Positions 37,836 through 46,353 are shown, numbered from the stretch's first letter. The stretch: DNA of 64,000 nucleotides from Flavobacterium daejeonense DSM 17708 (GCF_000425425.1 NZ_AUDK01000004.1:62001-126000), one strand, 5' to 3'. The notes: a model not told the origin generated them from the letters alone. Made by a program: numbers and translations.

Positions 37836-38459
37836 TTACTGGTATTTTGGGTAAAAGTCAATTTCTTCCTGTAGGTTGCTTTTAGAATATTGGCGGATTT
37901 CTTTAAGACAATTTCCCTTTTCATCTTTGTTGATGCAATGGATTTGTATTTCATCAATCAGACTGTCATTAACAGCTTTGATGCTAATTTTGGAAAGATA
38001 GTTATGTTTGTAATCAAAAAATTGTGTGAAAAAAGGAGGGAAGCGGTTTGTTATTTTGGCTATAGTTCCATCAGGATTGTACTGGTAAATGGCTTCGTTT
38101 TGTTTGAATTGTTTACGGGTATAACAGCTAATTCGTTCCCTTTGTCCCGGTTTCCATCGGGTTTTGCAATAATAATTTTCTTTGTCCGGATAAGATTCTA
38201 CCACAAACCATAAACGTTTTTGGGTTTCTTGGATAATATTCCCCAGCGAGTCATTTGTTTTAGAATATTTGATACGTCCGTTTCGGGTAAAAAGGTATTC
38301 TTTAGTGTATAAAAGTTTTTTTGAGTTTTGACTGACGCGGTATTTTTTTTCCGTTGCCGATTGTATTCCCTCAGCCCATTGCCTGATGTGAGTGTGTTTT
38401 TTTGTGGCACAGGACTGAAAACTTAGCAGAAGAATAAAAAAGCAGCAAATTTTCATCAT
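37836..38459 (-). CDS. Predicted lipoprotein of unknown family
   Basis: 207 residues with a lipoprotein signal (FFILLLSFQSCATKKH, C17 lipid site). The mature part is basic and rich in Tyr and Lys with repeated K-ERISCYTRKQ-like stretches (KTRWKPGQRERISCYTRKQF). I do not recognise a family. It might have arisen as one of several local surface lipoproteins, as the next minus gene is also a lipoprotein. Nothing else in the region tells its job. Confidence 0.7.
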   Translation of the reverse strand: MMKICCFFILLLSFQSCATKKHTHIRQWAEGIQSATEKKYRVSQNSKKLLYTKEYLFTRNGRIKYSKTNDSLGNIIQETQKRLWFVVESYPDKENYYCKTRWKPGQRERISCYTRKQFKQNEAIYQYNPDGTIAKITNRFPPFFTQFFDYKHNYLSKISIKAVNDSLIDEIQIHCINKDEKGNCLKEIRQYSKSNLQEEIDFYPKYQ

Positions 38460-38576
38460 TACTGGAATTAGTTCAGTACTAATTTAGTGATTTTTAAAAT
38501 GGTATTGCTGAAAATATTTGCTAATGAATAGCTTATGGATTAGGATTTCGTACTATTAGATTTTTTGATTTGAATT

Positions 38577-39101
38577 TTATAAGCTTGTAATGCTTTTTAT
38601 TCGGATTCCAATAAAGCAATCATCCATACAGCCTTTTTCATTATACCCACAAGTTGAAATGAGTCCGTTGTTTTCGGTTTCAAAATATGAAGTGGCATTT
38701 TTTCTTTTTATTAGCCAATCCTTTTCTGCCTTAGTATAAATTTCGTCTAATGTCAACGCACTTGCAGCATTTGTGTTTTGGTGACTGTTTATCTCGGTTT
38801 CATTTTCGGTCCATGCTAAATCTTCCTGAGGAATGTTTTCCGGTGTTCCTAAGTAGGCAAAATCTCGTTGAATTACGACTCCGTTAGATACAGTAATCGT
38901 TGTTTCCCAACCATAAGTTGAAAAGACTGAGCCTCCAGTTACAACATACTGATAAGAATTATCAGATGTTATTTTAAAATCTAACCAGGCGCTTTTGCTT
39001 TTCTCAAAATCATTTTGATAATTTAAATCATCGTCATTCGAACAGGAAAATAGAAAAATGTTGATTAGTAAAAGGGTAAGAATGTAAAAAGTTTTTTTCA
39101 T
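38577..39101 (-). CDS. Predicted lipoprotein, possibly DUF6174-like
   Basis: 174 residues with signal FYILTLLLINIFLFSCSNDDD, where C20 is the lipid site. Mature part begins FEKSKSAWLDFKITSDNSYQYVVTGG, the W-(x)-Y-spacing of small DUF6174-like lipoproteins, then a EKDWLIKRKNATSYFETENNGLIS region with five cysteines at the end (CGYNEKGCMDDC). Function unknown. Neighbours are other unrelated small genes; no operon. Confidence 0.72.
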   Translation of the reverse strand: MKKTFYILTLLLINIFLFSCSNDDDLNYQNDFEKSKSAWLDFKITSDNSYQYVVTGGSVFSTYGWETTITVSNGVVIQRDFAYLGTPENIPQEDLAWTENETEINSHQNTNAASALTLDEIYTKAEKDWLIKRKNATSYFETENNGLISTCGYNEKGCMDDCFIGIRIKSITSL

Positions 39102-39159
39102 GGTTGTGTTGTTTGAAGTTTTGTTATGTTGATTTGGATTTTAAATTTATAACTAATTA

Positions 39160-39465
39160 TTATTCAGTCATTATGTCTTTGATTTCGTCAAATAAATCTT
39201 TCCATGTAGGATTGATAGATTGAATCAGTTTGTTTTTGGCAGCCCTTGAACCCGCTTTTATTTGTTTTTCTCGGGCTATAGCGTCTTCAATCCATTGAAA
39301 TTGCTCATAGTAAACTAAGACGTTGACATCGTATCGGGCTGAAAATGATGTTGGGTATTTCTTGTTTTTATGTTCTAAAATTCTTTGTGGAAGATTTGAT
39401 GTAACTCCAACATAAACTACCGTTTGGTATTTATTGGTAATGATATATACAAATCCTGGTTTCAT
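39160..39465 (-). CDS. GIY-YIG nuclease domain protein
   Basis: 101 residues, a single GIY-YIG catalytic domain like that of UvrC and YhbQ. Motif: FVYIITNKYQTVVYVGVTSNLPQRI, in which YIITN...YVGVTS are the GIY and YIG equivalents and the arginine (SNLPQRI) is part of the active site; EHKNK carries the next histidine, and YYEQFQWIEDAIAREKQIK the distal glutamate. Likely a structure-specific nuclease, cytoplasmic. Right next to a large palindromic repeat at 39534-39601, a neighbourhood I find suggestive. Confidence 0.92.
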   Translation of the reverse strand: MKPGFVYIITNKYQTVVYVGVTSNLPQRILEHKNKKYPTSFSARYDVNVLVYYEQFQWIEDAIAREKQIKAGSRAAKNKLIQSINPTWKDLFDEIKDIMTE

Positions 39466-39533
39466 CTTTTTTTAGTTTTATTGAGTGACTAGCGATGTAA
39501 TTGTATTTTAGAGACTAGATTTACTCTTGTTAG

Positions 39534-39601
39534 TGAGATTGCTTCGTTCCTCGCAATGACTTTGCGCCCAGTGTGTCATTGCGAGGAACGAAGCAATCTC
39601 A
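39534..39601. repeat. REP-like element: two perfect 27-base inverted arms
   Basis: Arms 39534-39560 and 39575-39601 are exact reverse complements with a 14-base loop. The core GATTGCTTCGTTCCTCGC / GCGAGGAACGAAGCAATC is a palindrome of a type I recall from intergenic regions in many Bacteroidota. It is not followed by a T run on either side, so it is not a terminator. Lies between a GIY-YIG gene and a protein of unknown function. Confidence 0.9.
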
Positions 39602-39667
39602 TTTAGTAATTCCAAAAAGTTGTTCGTCTTTGTCAGCATGAATAGTATATCCTCGCTATCGATTTTT

Positions 39668-40195
39668 TTAAATAAAAATATTAGGATTTACTTTTCTAAT
39701 TTCAGAAGAAACTTCCTCAATTAATTTTGCACAGTCTAATACAAATTCATCATTTACTTCGATTAAAGTTGAAATTTCAGAAACGTCACCTTCATCAAAA
39801 AAATATTCTTCGGGTAATTTTATTTTAAAAGTTAATGAACTTGATTTAGCAACTAAAGCATCATAACTTCTTCCTTTTCCATGTTTTAAAATATTAATGG
39901 CATTAAAGAAATCTTCAAAACGGTTTTTAAGTTCAGTATTTCCGGTTTCAACTAGAATTTTTTTGGCTTCTTTAAAGCCATTTCCGCAGCTCAAATTGTC
40001 TTGTAAAATAGACTCAAACAAAGAAAACATTCCAATTGCTATAATTGCTTTTTGCAATTGAATCATTTGTAAAGTCTTAACAAGATGAGTAGAACTACTT
40101 GTCTGTAATTCTTCAATTATTTTAGATTGTATTTCCTCTAATGTTGTCAGCGAAAATGCAGTACTTCTATAAACTAATTCACTAAATTGATGCAT
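39668..40195 (-). CDS. Protein of unknown function, mostly helical
   Basis: 175 residues; I do not recognise a family. Two helical halves: LTTLEEIQSKIIEELQTSSS and LQMIQLQKAIIAIGMFSLFESILQDNL, then ILKHGKGRSYDALVAKSSSL, a basic KHGKGRS segment that is reminiscent of HEPN-like domains, though the RxxxxH motif of that family is not clear. No signal peptide or membrane helix. Low conservation is likely. Located next to the palindrome and before htpG, with its own promoter region. Confidence 0.7.
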   Translation of the reverse strand: MHQFSELVYRSTAFSLTTLEEIQSKIIEELQTSSSTHLVKTLQMIQLQKAIIAIGMFSLFESILQDNLSCGNGFKEAKKILVETGNTELKNRFEDFFNAINILKHGKGRSYDALVAKSSSLTFKIKLPEEYFFDEGDVSEISTLIEVNDEFVLDCAKLIEEVSSEIRKVNPNIFI

Positions 40196-40300
40196 GTTTT
40201 TAAATTATAATAGCTAAAATTTATTTCATCTTATCTTTTATTGTAAATCAAATATATTAAAATATTCTTACAAAATATAATTCAAATTTATTCATAAAAC

Positions 40301-40336
40301 AAAAAGACCTGCCAGTTTTTACCAGCAGGTCTTTTT
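40301..40336 (-). terminator. Terminator of htpG
   Basis: AAAAAGACCTGC pairs with GCAGGTCTTTTT around a 12-base loop; U run on the minus strand. Confidence 0.9.
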
Positions 40337-40355
40337 AATTCAATTTATTTGATGT

Positions 40356-42254
40356 TTATTTAATCATCTCAAAACTACGTTTTACAAAAGTAGTTAAAGC
40401 TTCACCTTTTAACAGGTTTTGCGATAGTTTAGCTAAATCCAAAGCTTGTTTTACCAAGTGTTTCTGATTTGCTTTGTCTTCAGTGTTTAAAATGGTAGAA
40501 GCCAAAGGTGAGTTGGTGTTAATCACCAAATTGTACATTTCCGGCATATTACCCATTCCGAACATTCCGCCACCGCCGGTTTGACTCATTTCTTTCATTC
40601 TGCGCATGAATTCCGGTTGCGTAATCATGAACGGAGCCGCCTGACTGTCTAAAGCTTCCAGTTGTACAGTATAAGTTTGTTTATTAACAACCGCTTCCAC
40701 TGCAGTTTTTAAGTTGTTTTGTTCGTCTTCAGACAATTTAGAAATAGGAGTTTCGTCTTTCTTGATTAAGTTGTCAATATGATCTGAATCGACACGAACG
40801 AAAGTAACATTTTGATTGTCGTTTTCTAATTTTTGAATTAAATGTGAAATAATTGGCGAATCTAAAAGTAATACTTCGTATCCTTTTTCTTCGGCAATTT
40901 CAATGTAAGAGTGTTGCGCTTCTTTGTTTCCTGCGTATAAAACAACCAATTTACCGTCTTTGTCGGTTTGCTTGTCTTTAAGGTTTTCTTTTAATTCGTC
41001 AAGGGTGTAATATTTATCGTTAACTGTTGGATACAATACAAAAGCCCCTGCTTTTTCGTAGAATTTATCTTCCGAAAGCATTCCGTATTCCAAAACGATT
41101 TTGATGTCGTTCCATTTGGCTTCAAAATCGGCTCTGTTTTCGTTGAATAAAGATTTTAATTTATCGGCAACTTTACGGGTGATGTAGTTGGAGATTTTTT
41201 TCACCGCAGCATCAGCCTGCAATCCGGAACGGGAAACGTTCAACGGAATGTCCGGAGAATCGATAACTCCTTTTAGCATTGTTAAGAATTCAGGAACAAT
41301 TCCTTCTACGTTATCGGTAACAAAAACCTGATTTTGGTACAATTGGATTTTGTCTTTTTGAATTTGCATATCCGAACCTAATTTAGGGAAATACAAAATT
41401 CCTGTTAGGTTGAACGGATAATCTACATTTAAGTGAATGTTGAATAAAGGCTCCTCAAATTGCATTGGATACAATTCGTGGTAGAACGTTTTGTAATCTT
41501 CATCATTTAAATCTGAAGGTTGCTTTGTCCAGGCCGGATTTGGGTTGTTGATGATGTTATCTACTTCAACCGTTTCGGTTTTGTAATCTTCCGGAGCGTC
41601 TTCTCCCGAAGCTTCGGGATTAGGCAAAGTTTCCGTTCTGGTTCCAAATTTAATTGGAATCGGCATGAACTTATTGTATTTGTTCAATAACTCTCTGATT
41701 TTTGAATCTTCTAAGAATTCTAAAGAATCATCAGCAATATGAAGGATAATTTCAGTTCCGCGCTCGGTTTTGTCAGCCGGTTCAAGGGAGAATTCCGGAC
41801 TTCCGTCGCAAGTCCAGTGTGCTGCCGGTTCGTCTTTGTATGATTTGGTGATGATTTCTACCTTAGAAGCAACCATAAAAGCCGAGTAGAAACCTAAACC
41901 AAAATGTCCAATAATTCCGGAATCTTTAGCGGTGTCTTTGTATTTTTCAAGGAATTCTTCAGCACCTGAAAAAGCCAGTTGGTTGATGTATTTTTCTACC
42001 TCTTCGGCTGTCATCCCGATTCCCTGATCGATGATGTGTAATTTTTTGCCTTCTTTGTCAACTTTTACCTCAAGAATTGGATTGCCATATTCTACTTTGG
42101 CTTCGCCAATGTTGGTCAGGTGTTTTAATTTTAAAGTTGCATCTGTTCCATTCGAAATTAATTCACGTAAAAAGATCTCGTGATCGTTGTATAAGAACTT
42201 TTTAATAAGTGGGAAAATATTTTCCACTGACACATTAATTTTTCCAGTTGTCAT
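40356..42254 (-). CDS. htpG: Molecular chaperone HtpG (Hsp90)
   Basis: 632 residues. GHKL ATPase domain at the N-terminus (FLYNDHEIFLRELISNGTDAT, DQGIGMTAEEVEKYINQLAFSG, IGHFGLGFYSAFMVA), then middle and dimerisation domains; the C-terminus KQALDLAKLSQNLLKGEALTTF is typical. It helps fold client proteins using ATP. The linker near 210-230 carries LPNPEASGEDAPEDYKTE, and the DNA coding for PEASGE is a perfect 16-base palindrome (41604-41619), possibly a repeat inserted in frame. Single gene with a terminator. Confidence 0.97.
   Translation of the reverse strand: MTTGKINVSVENIFPLIKKFLYNDHEIFLRELISNGTDATLKLKHLTNIGEAKVEYGNPILEVKVDKEGKKLHIIDQGIGMTAEEVEKYINQLAFSGAEEFLEKYKDTAKDSGIIGHFGLGFYSAFMVASKVEIITKSYKDEPAAHWTCDGSPEFSLEPADKTERGTEIILHIADDSLEFLEDSKIRELLNKYNKFMPIPIKFGTRTETLPNPEASGEDAPEDYKTETVEVDNIINNPNPAWTKQPSDLNDEDYKTFYHELYPMQFEEPLFNIHLNVDYPFNLTGILYFPKLGSDMQIQKDKIQLYQNQVFVTDNVEGIVPEFLTMLKGVIDSPDIPLNVSRSGLQADAAVKKISNYITRKVADKLKSLFNENRADFEAKWNDIKIVLEYGMLSEDKFYEKAGAFVLYPTVNDKYYTLDELKENLKDKQTDKDGKLVVLYAGNKEAQHSYIEIAEEKGYEVLLLDSPIISHLIQKLENDNQNVTFVRVDSDHIDNLIKKDETPISKLSEDEQNNLKTAVEAVVNKQTYTVQLEALDSQAAPFMITQPEFMRRMKEMSQTGGGGMFGMGNMPEMYNLVINTNSPLASTILNTEDKANQKHLVKQALDLAKLSQNLLKGEALTTFVKRSFEMIK
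41604..41619. repeat. Perfect 16-base palindrome inside htpG
   Basis: TCCCGAAGCTTCGGGA lies within the charged linker of htpG. The same CCGAAG/CTTCGG words turn up in several intergenic hairpins of this window (for example 16663-16676 and 20514-20520). Confidence 0.6.
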
Positions 42255-42431
42255 ATTTAAAATTTTTAAAGTGTTTTACAATTTGTTAGGCTTTTATTCA
42301 AATAAAATACCAATTTGCTTGAGTGTGACAAAATGTCTTATCCTTAAATTTTATAATAAAATAAGGGGATTATGAAATAAAATTTGTAAGTTAGATTGTA
42401 TCTTTGCCTAAGTTTAATATAAAAACGATAA

Positions 42432-42911
42432 ATGATGAAAAAAATAATTTTGGTTACAGCAATTGCGCTGGCGTTATTTTCTTGTAAAACATCTTCGGTA
42501 ACAGCGACTAAATTGGATCGAAACATTCAAACAGGAGTTAAAGGAAACTGGGTAATCAGTTCAGTTTCTTATCCCGGTTCTGACTACATTAAAGTCAATT
42601 CTTTTCAATTAGCTGATTCAAAATGTTTTGAAGGAAGTACTTGGAAATTTGTTTCCAATAACAACAAAGGAAATATGGCTTTAACAAAGTACGATTGTCC
42701 TGTTTTTAGTTCGCCAATTACCTGGTTTGTAAATAGCAACGGGGAATTTGTAATGAAAATTTTAGATGCTGGCGAAAAAGCTAAAAAAGTAAGAGATGGT
42801 TATGTATTGCGTGTGGCTAATTTAACCGAAAGTTCTTTCCAATTGATTGACAGAATTGATGTTGGAGGAAAATTAACTGATGTGGTTTATCAATTTCAAC
42901 GTGTTAACTAA
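42432..42911 (+). CDS. Lipocalin-like lipoprotein
   Basis: 159 residues. Lipoprotein signal (ILVTAIALALFSCKTSS, C18 lipid site) then a small barrel with VKGNWVISSVSYPG, CFEGSTWKF, TKYDCPVFSS, matching short lipocalin-like domains common as surface lipoproteins in Flavobacteria. Two conserved cysteines in the mature part could form a disulfide. A TATCTTTG box lies about 35 bases before the ATG. Next gene, an OmpA-like protein, starts 34 bases later on the same strand; they are probably co-transcribed. Confidence 0.82.
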   Translation: MMKKIILVTAIALALFSCKTSSVTATKLDRNIQTGVKGNWVISSVSYPGSDYIKVNSFQLADSKCFEGSTWKFVSNNNKGNMALTKYDCPVFSSPITWFVNSNGEFVMKILDAGEKAKKVRDGYVLRVANLTESSFQLIDRIDVGGKLTDVVYQFQRVN

Positions 42912-42945
42912 GCCTTTTTAAAAAATAATAAAAAAACAGAAAGTT

Positions 42946-43641
42946 ATGAAGAATATATCAGTAGTTGCATTAGCTTTAGTAATGGTTTTAGGTTCCCTTT
43001 TTACAAGTTGTGAATCGTTAAAAAATACAAATAAAACCCAAAGAGGAGCTGCTATCGGAGCTGCCGGTGGAGCTATTTTAGGAGGGATTTTGGGAAATAA
43101 CCTTGGAAAAGGTGGAAAAGGAGCTATGGGAGCTGTAATTGGTGGTGTTGTTGGTGGTGTTGCCGGTGGTGTTATTGGTAACAAAATGGACAAACAAGCC
43201 AGACAAATTGACCAGGCTATTCCGGGAGCTGACGTAGAACGCGTTGGGGAAGGAATTAAATTAGTTTTAAACGAAAATGCAGTGCGTTTTGATACTAACA
43301 AATCGACTTTGACTGCTACTGCCAAAGCTAATTTGGATAAATTAGTAACTGTTTTTAACGAATATCCGGATACTGATATTACTATTTTTGGATATACTGA
43401 CAGTACAGGTCCTGCTGATTATAACTTAAAATTGTCTGGAGAGCGTGCCACTTCCGTTAAAAATTATTTAATTGGAAAAGGTTTAGCGGGAAGCCGATTC
43501 AATATTCAGGGAATGGGAATTGCTGATCCAATTGCAGACAATGGAACTGCCGAGGGAAGAAGCCAAAATCGTCGTGTAGAATTTGCTATCGTAGCAAATG
43601 CTAAAATGAAAGCCGACGCTGAAAAAGAAGCCGGAAACTAG
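42946..43641 (+). CDS. OmpA-family lipoprotein with glycine zipper
   Basis: 231 residues. Lipoprotein signal (ALALVMVLGSLFTSCES, C22 lipid site), a glycine-zipper membrane-interacting stretch (AAIGAAGGAILGGILGNNLG and AVIGGVVGGVAGGVIGNKM, about 35-80), then an OmpA C-terminal peptidoglycan-binding domain with VRFDTNKSTLTATAKANLDK, GYTDSTGPADYNLKLSGERA and GRSQNRRVEFAI. This is the arrangement of YiaD-type proteins, tying outer membrane to the cell wall. A strong terminator follows at 43667. Confidence 0.95.
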   Translation: MKNISVVALALVMVLGSLFTSCESLKNTNKTQRGAAIGAAGGAILGGILGNNLGKGGKGAMGAVIGGVVGGVAGGVIGNKMDKQARQIDQAIPGADVERVGEGIKLVLNENAVRFDTNKSTLTATAKANLDKLVTVFNEYPDTDITIFGYTDSTGPADYNLKLSGERATSVKNYLIGKGLAGSRFNIQGMGIADPIADNGTAEGRSQNRRVEFAIVANAKMKADAEKEAGN

Positions 43642-43666
43642 TTTTTAGTTTTTTTAAATAATATTG

Positions 43667-43695
43667 AAGTCGCTCCGTTTTGGAGCGACTTTTTT
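43667..43695 (+). terminator. Terminator of the OmpA-family gene
   Basis: AGTCGCTCC / GGAGCGACT around a 5-base loop, then five or more T. Confidence 0.92.
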
Positions 43696-43700
43696 GTTTT

Positions 43701-43750
43701 TTACCGCAGATTCGCAAATTTTTTTATATTAATCTGCGAATCTGCGGTAA
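43701..43750. repeat. Palindromic element with 16-base perfect arms
   Basis: TTACCGCAGATTCGCA (43701-43716) is the exact reverse complement of 43735-43750. The spacer is an A/T run with a partial TTAATC that extends the pairing. The motif CCGCAGATTCGCA is repeated in other Flavobacterium intergenic regions from memory. It does not look like a terminator. Confidence 0.85.
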
Positions 43751-43871
43751 CTTTTTATTTCTTTTCGAGTCTTTTTCCAAAGAGATTTTTTTAAAGATAT
43801 TTATGATCTTCAATATTTTTTTATATCAAAGAAATCTATCTTTGCACTTTCAAAAAAACATTCATTTTATA

Positions 43872-44819
43872 ATGCTTCAAGTTCAAAATATCTCCTTTGG
43901 TTATACTGAAAAACCAGTAGTTCAAAATATCGAATTTTCTGTTCAAAAAGGACAAAACATTGCTGTAATTGGCGAAAGTGGCTGTGGAAAAAGCACTTTG
44001 CTAAAATTGATTTACGGTTTGTATGATTTGAATCAGGGACAGATTTTTTGGAATGAAACAAAGGTTTTAGGAACCAGTTTTAATCTGGTACCGGGAATGC
44101 CTTTTATGAAATATCTTTCGCAGGATTTTGACCTGATGCCTTATATAACGGTGGCAGAAAATGTGGGCAAATATTTGTCTAATATTCATCCTGAAAAGAA
44201 AAAAGCCCGCGTTTGGGAATTACTGGAAATTGTTGAAATGACTGATTATGCCGATGTGAAAGCTAAATATTTGAGCGGAGGGCAGCAGCAGCGTGTAGCT
44301 TTGGCGAGAGTTTTGGCTTTGGAACCGGAAGTTTTACTGCTTGACGAACCTTTTAGTCATATTGATAATTTTAGAAAAAATGCGCTGCGGCGTAATTTAT
44401 TTGCTTATTTAAAAGCGCAGGGAATTACCTGTATTGTGGCTACGCACGACAGTACCGATGCGCTATCTTTTGCCGATGAAACCATTGTGTTGCAAAATGG
44501 GAAAATGGTTGATAAAGCCGATTCGTATAATTTGTACAACAATCCAATTAACAAATATGTCGCTTCGCTTTTTGGGGAAGTAAATGAATTGAAATTATCA
44601 CAACTCATTAATGTAAGTGAAGAAGATGACGAATTGCTTTTGCTTTATCCACATCAGTTAAAAGTGGATGAAAAAGGAATTATGAATGTTTTGGTTAAAC
44701 AATCGTATTACAAAGGCGGTTATTATTTGATTAAAGCGGTTTTTGATAGAAAAGTTATTTTCTTTGAACATGAAGCTCCTTTAGAATTTAATCAGGAAGT
44801 AAATCTGAAGATTTGTTGA
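43872..44819 (+). CDS. Orphan ABC transporter ATP-binding protein
   Basis: 315 residues from ATG 43872 (MLQVQNISFGYTEKPVVQ); the frame upstream crosses the palindrome and is not coding. Walker A GESGCGKST near 37, signature LSGGQQQRVALARVLAL, Walker B VLLLDEPFSHID, switch histidine VATHDSTDAL. The last 80 residues are a TOBE-like beta domain of the type seen in importers of iron, sulfate or spermidine. No membrane subunit is adjacent, so its partner is elsewhere or it has another role. A TATCTTTG box lies about 25 bases before the start. Single gene. Confidence 0.9.
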   Translation: MLQVQNISFGYTEKPVVQNIEFSVQKGQNIAVIGESGCGKSTLLKLIYGLYDLNQGQIFWNETKVLGTSFNLVPGMPFMKYLSQDFDLMPYITVAENVGKYLSNIHPEKKKARVWELLEIVEMTDYADVKAKYLSGGQQQRVALARVLALEPEVLLLDEPFSHIDNFRKNALRRNLFAYLKAQGITCIVATHDSTDALSFADETIVLQNGKMVDKADSYNLYNNPINKYVASLFGEVNELKLSQLINVSEEDDELLLLYPHQLKVDEKGIMNVLVKQSYYKGGYYLIKAVFDRKVIFFEHEAPLEFNQEVNLKIC

Positions 44820-44908
44820 TTTTTTTCTGAGTTTTCTGTATTTTTTTATTATTTTTAGCTGACATAAGTTTTAATTCTAATTTTAATCCAATTATAAATA
44901 AAAAAAAT

Positions 44909-45241
44909 ATGGGAAAATTTGTAATTACAAAAAGAACAAATGGCGAGTTTCAGTTTAACCTGAAAGCAGGTAATGGTCAGACAATTTTAGCAAGTGAGGG
45001 TTATACAACTCTGGCGGCTTGTGACAACGGAATTGAATCGGTTAGAAAAAATTCTCAGGAAGACGGTCGTTTTGATCGCAAAGAGTCGAAAAACGGGAAG
45101 CATTATTTCAATTTGAAAGCCGGAAATGGTCAGATTATTGGAAATAGCGAAATGTATGAGTCGGTTGCAGCTCGGGAAAATGGTATTGAATCGGTTAAGA
45201 AAAATGCGCCGGATGCCGCTGTGGATAATCAAACAACTTAG
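44909..45241 (+). CDS. YegP-like protein with two DUF1508 repeats
   Basis: 110 residues made of two about 48-residue repeats: GKFVITKRTNGEFQFNLKAGNGQTILASEGY and DRKESKNGKHYFNLKAGNGQIIGNSEMY, each followed by a helix with NGIESVRKNS or NGIESVKKNA. The family has a swapped-hairpin dimer fold. Function unknown in bacteria. Start ATG 44909 is obvious; a terminator follows at 45266. Confidence 0.95.
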   Translation: MGKFVITKRTNGEFQFNLKAGNGQTILASEGYTTLAACDNGIESVRKNSQEDGRFDRKESKNGKHYFNLKAGNGQIIGNSEMYESVAARENGIESVKKNAPDAAVDNQTT

Positions 45242-45265
45242 TTAAAACAGAGAATACAGCATTAG

Positions 45266-45292
45266 AAAACCAGTTTTCAGACTGGTTTTTTT
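45266..45292 (+). terminator. Terminator of the YegP-like gene
   Basis: AAAACCAGT / ACTGGTTTT around a 6-base loop, then T run. Confidence 0.88.
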
Positions 45293-45326
45293 ATTATGTT
45301 TAGTTTTTAATATAAAAAATTGGAAA

Positions 45327-46334
45327 ATGTATCATTCAAAAATTTCAGGTCTGGGATTTTATGTCCCGGATAATGTGGTAACTAATGACGATTTGTCAAA
45401 AATTATAGATACCAATGATGCTTGGATTCAGGAACGCACCGGAATTCAGGAACGTCGGCATATTATAAAAGGAGAAGATACAACCACAACAATGGGCGTA
45501 AAAGCGGCCAAGATTGCCATTGAACGCGCCGGAATTGATAAAAAGGACATTGATTTTATCGTTTTTGCAACCTTAAGTCCTGATTATTATTTTCCGGGAC
45601 CGGGAGTTTTAGTGCAAAGAGATTTAGGATTGCGAACCGTTGGCGCTTTAGATGTACGCAATCAATGTTCCGGATTTGTATATGCGCTTTCAGTTGCTGA
45701 TCAATATATTAAAACAGGAATGTATAAAAATGTTTTAGTCATTGGTTCAGAGGTGCAATCATCAGGTTTGGATATGACAACCAGAGGAAGAAGTGTTTCT
45801 GTTATTTTTGGTGATGGAGCAGGAGCAGCGGTGCTAAGCCGTGAAGAAGATTTGACTAAAGGAATTCTTTCTACCCATTTGCATTCAGAAGGAATCCACG
45901 CCGAAGAATTGGTTTTAACCGCTCCCGGAATGGGAGGTCGCTGGGTTAATGATATTTTGGCAGATAATAATCCGGAGGATGAAAGTTATTTTCCGCACAT
46001 GAACGGGCAATTTGTGTTTAAAAATGCAGTGGTTCGCTTTGCAGAAGTAATCAATGAGGGATTAGAAACCAATAATTTAAGTGTTTCCGATATCGATATG
46101 CTGATTCCGCATCAGGCTAATTTGAGAATTTCGCAATACATTCAAAATAAGTTTCAATTGTCAGACGAACAGGTTTTTAATAATATTCAAAAATACGGAA
46201 ATACTACGGCGGCTTCAGTGCCTATTGCGTTAACAGAAGCCTGGGAACAGGGAAAAATAAAATCAGGAGATACGGTAGTTTTGGCAGCTTTTGGTAGCGG
46301 ATTTACCTGGGCGAGCGCCATTATTAAGTGGTAG
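45327..46334 (+). CDS. 3-oxoacyl-ACP synthase III (FabH-like ketosynthase)
   Basis: 335 residues, complete thiolase fold with the KAS III catalytic triad: C114 in DVRNQCSGFVYAL, H262 in IPHQANLRI, N292 in KYGNTTAASVP. It condenses an acyl-CoA with malonyl-ACP; which primer it uses (acetyl or branched) cannot be told. No plsX, rpmF or other fab gene is near, so it is outside the usual fatty-acid cluster and could be a second, specialised KAS III. Single gene; terminator at 46354. Confidence 0.93.
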   Translation: MYHSKISGLGFYVPDNVVTNDDLSKIIDTNDAWIQERTGIQERRHIIKGEDTTTTMGVKAAKIAIERAGIDKKDIDFIVFATLSPDYYFPGPGVLVQRDLGLRTVGALDVRNQCSGFVYALSVADQYIKTGMYKNVLVIGSEVQSSGLDMTTRGRSVSVIFGDGAGAAVLSREEDLTKGILSTHLHSEGIHAEELVLTAPGMGGRWVNDILADNNPEDESYFPHMNGQFVFKNAVVRFAEVINEGLETNNLSVSDIDMLIPHQANLRISQYIQNKFQLSDEQVFNNIQKYGNTTAASVPIALTEAWEQGKIKSGDTVVLAAFGSGFTWASAIIKW

Positions 46335-46353
46335 AAACGGAATGATTATAAAT

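Noticed and set aside
39534..39601. The 27-base palindrome as a terminator
   Set aside because: No T run follows on either strand; its loop and length fit a dispersed repeat better.
42918..43325. Proline-rich 135-codon frame opposite the OmpA-family gene
   Set aside because: It is the reverse of the glycine-rich zipper, which yields prolines and alanines; no start site or conservation expected.
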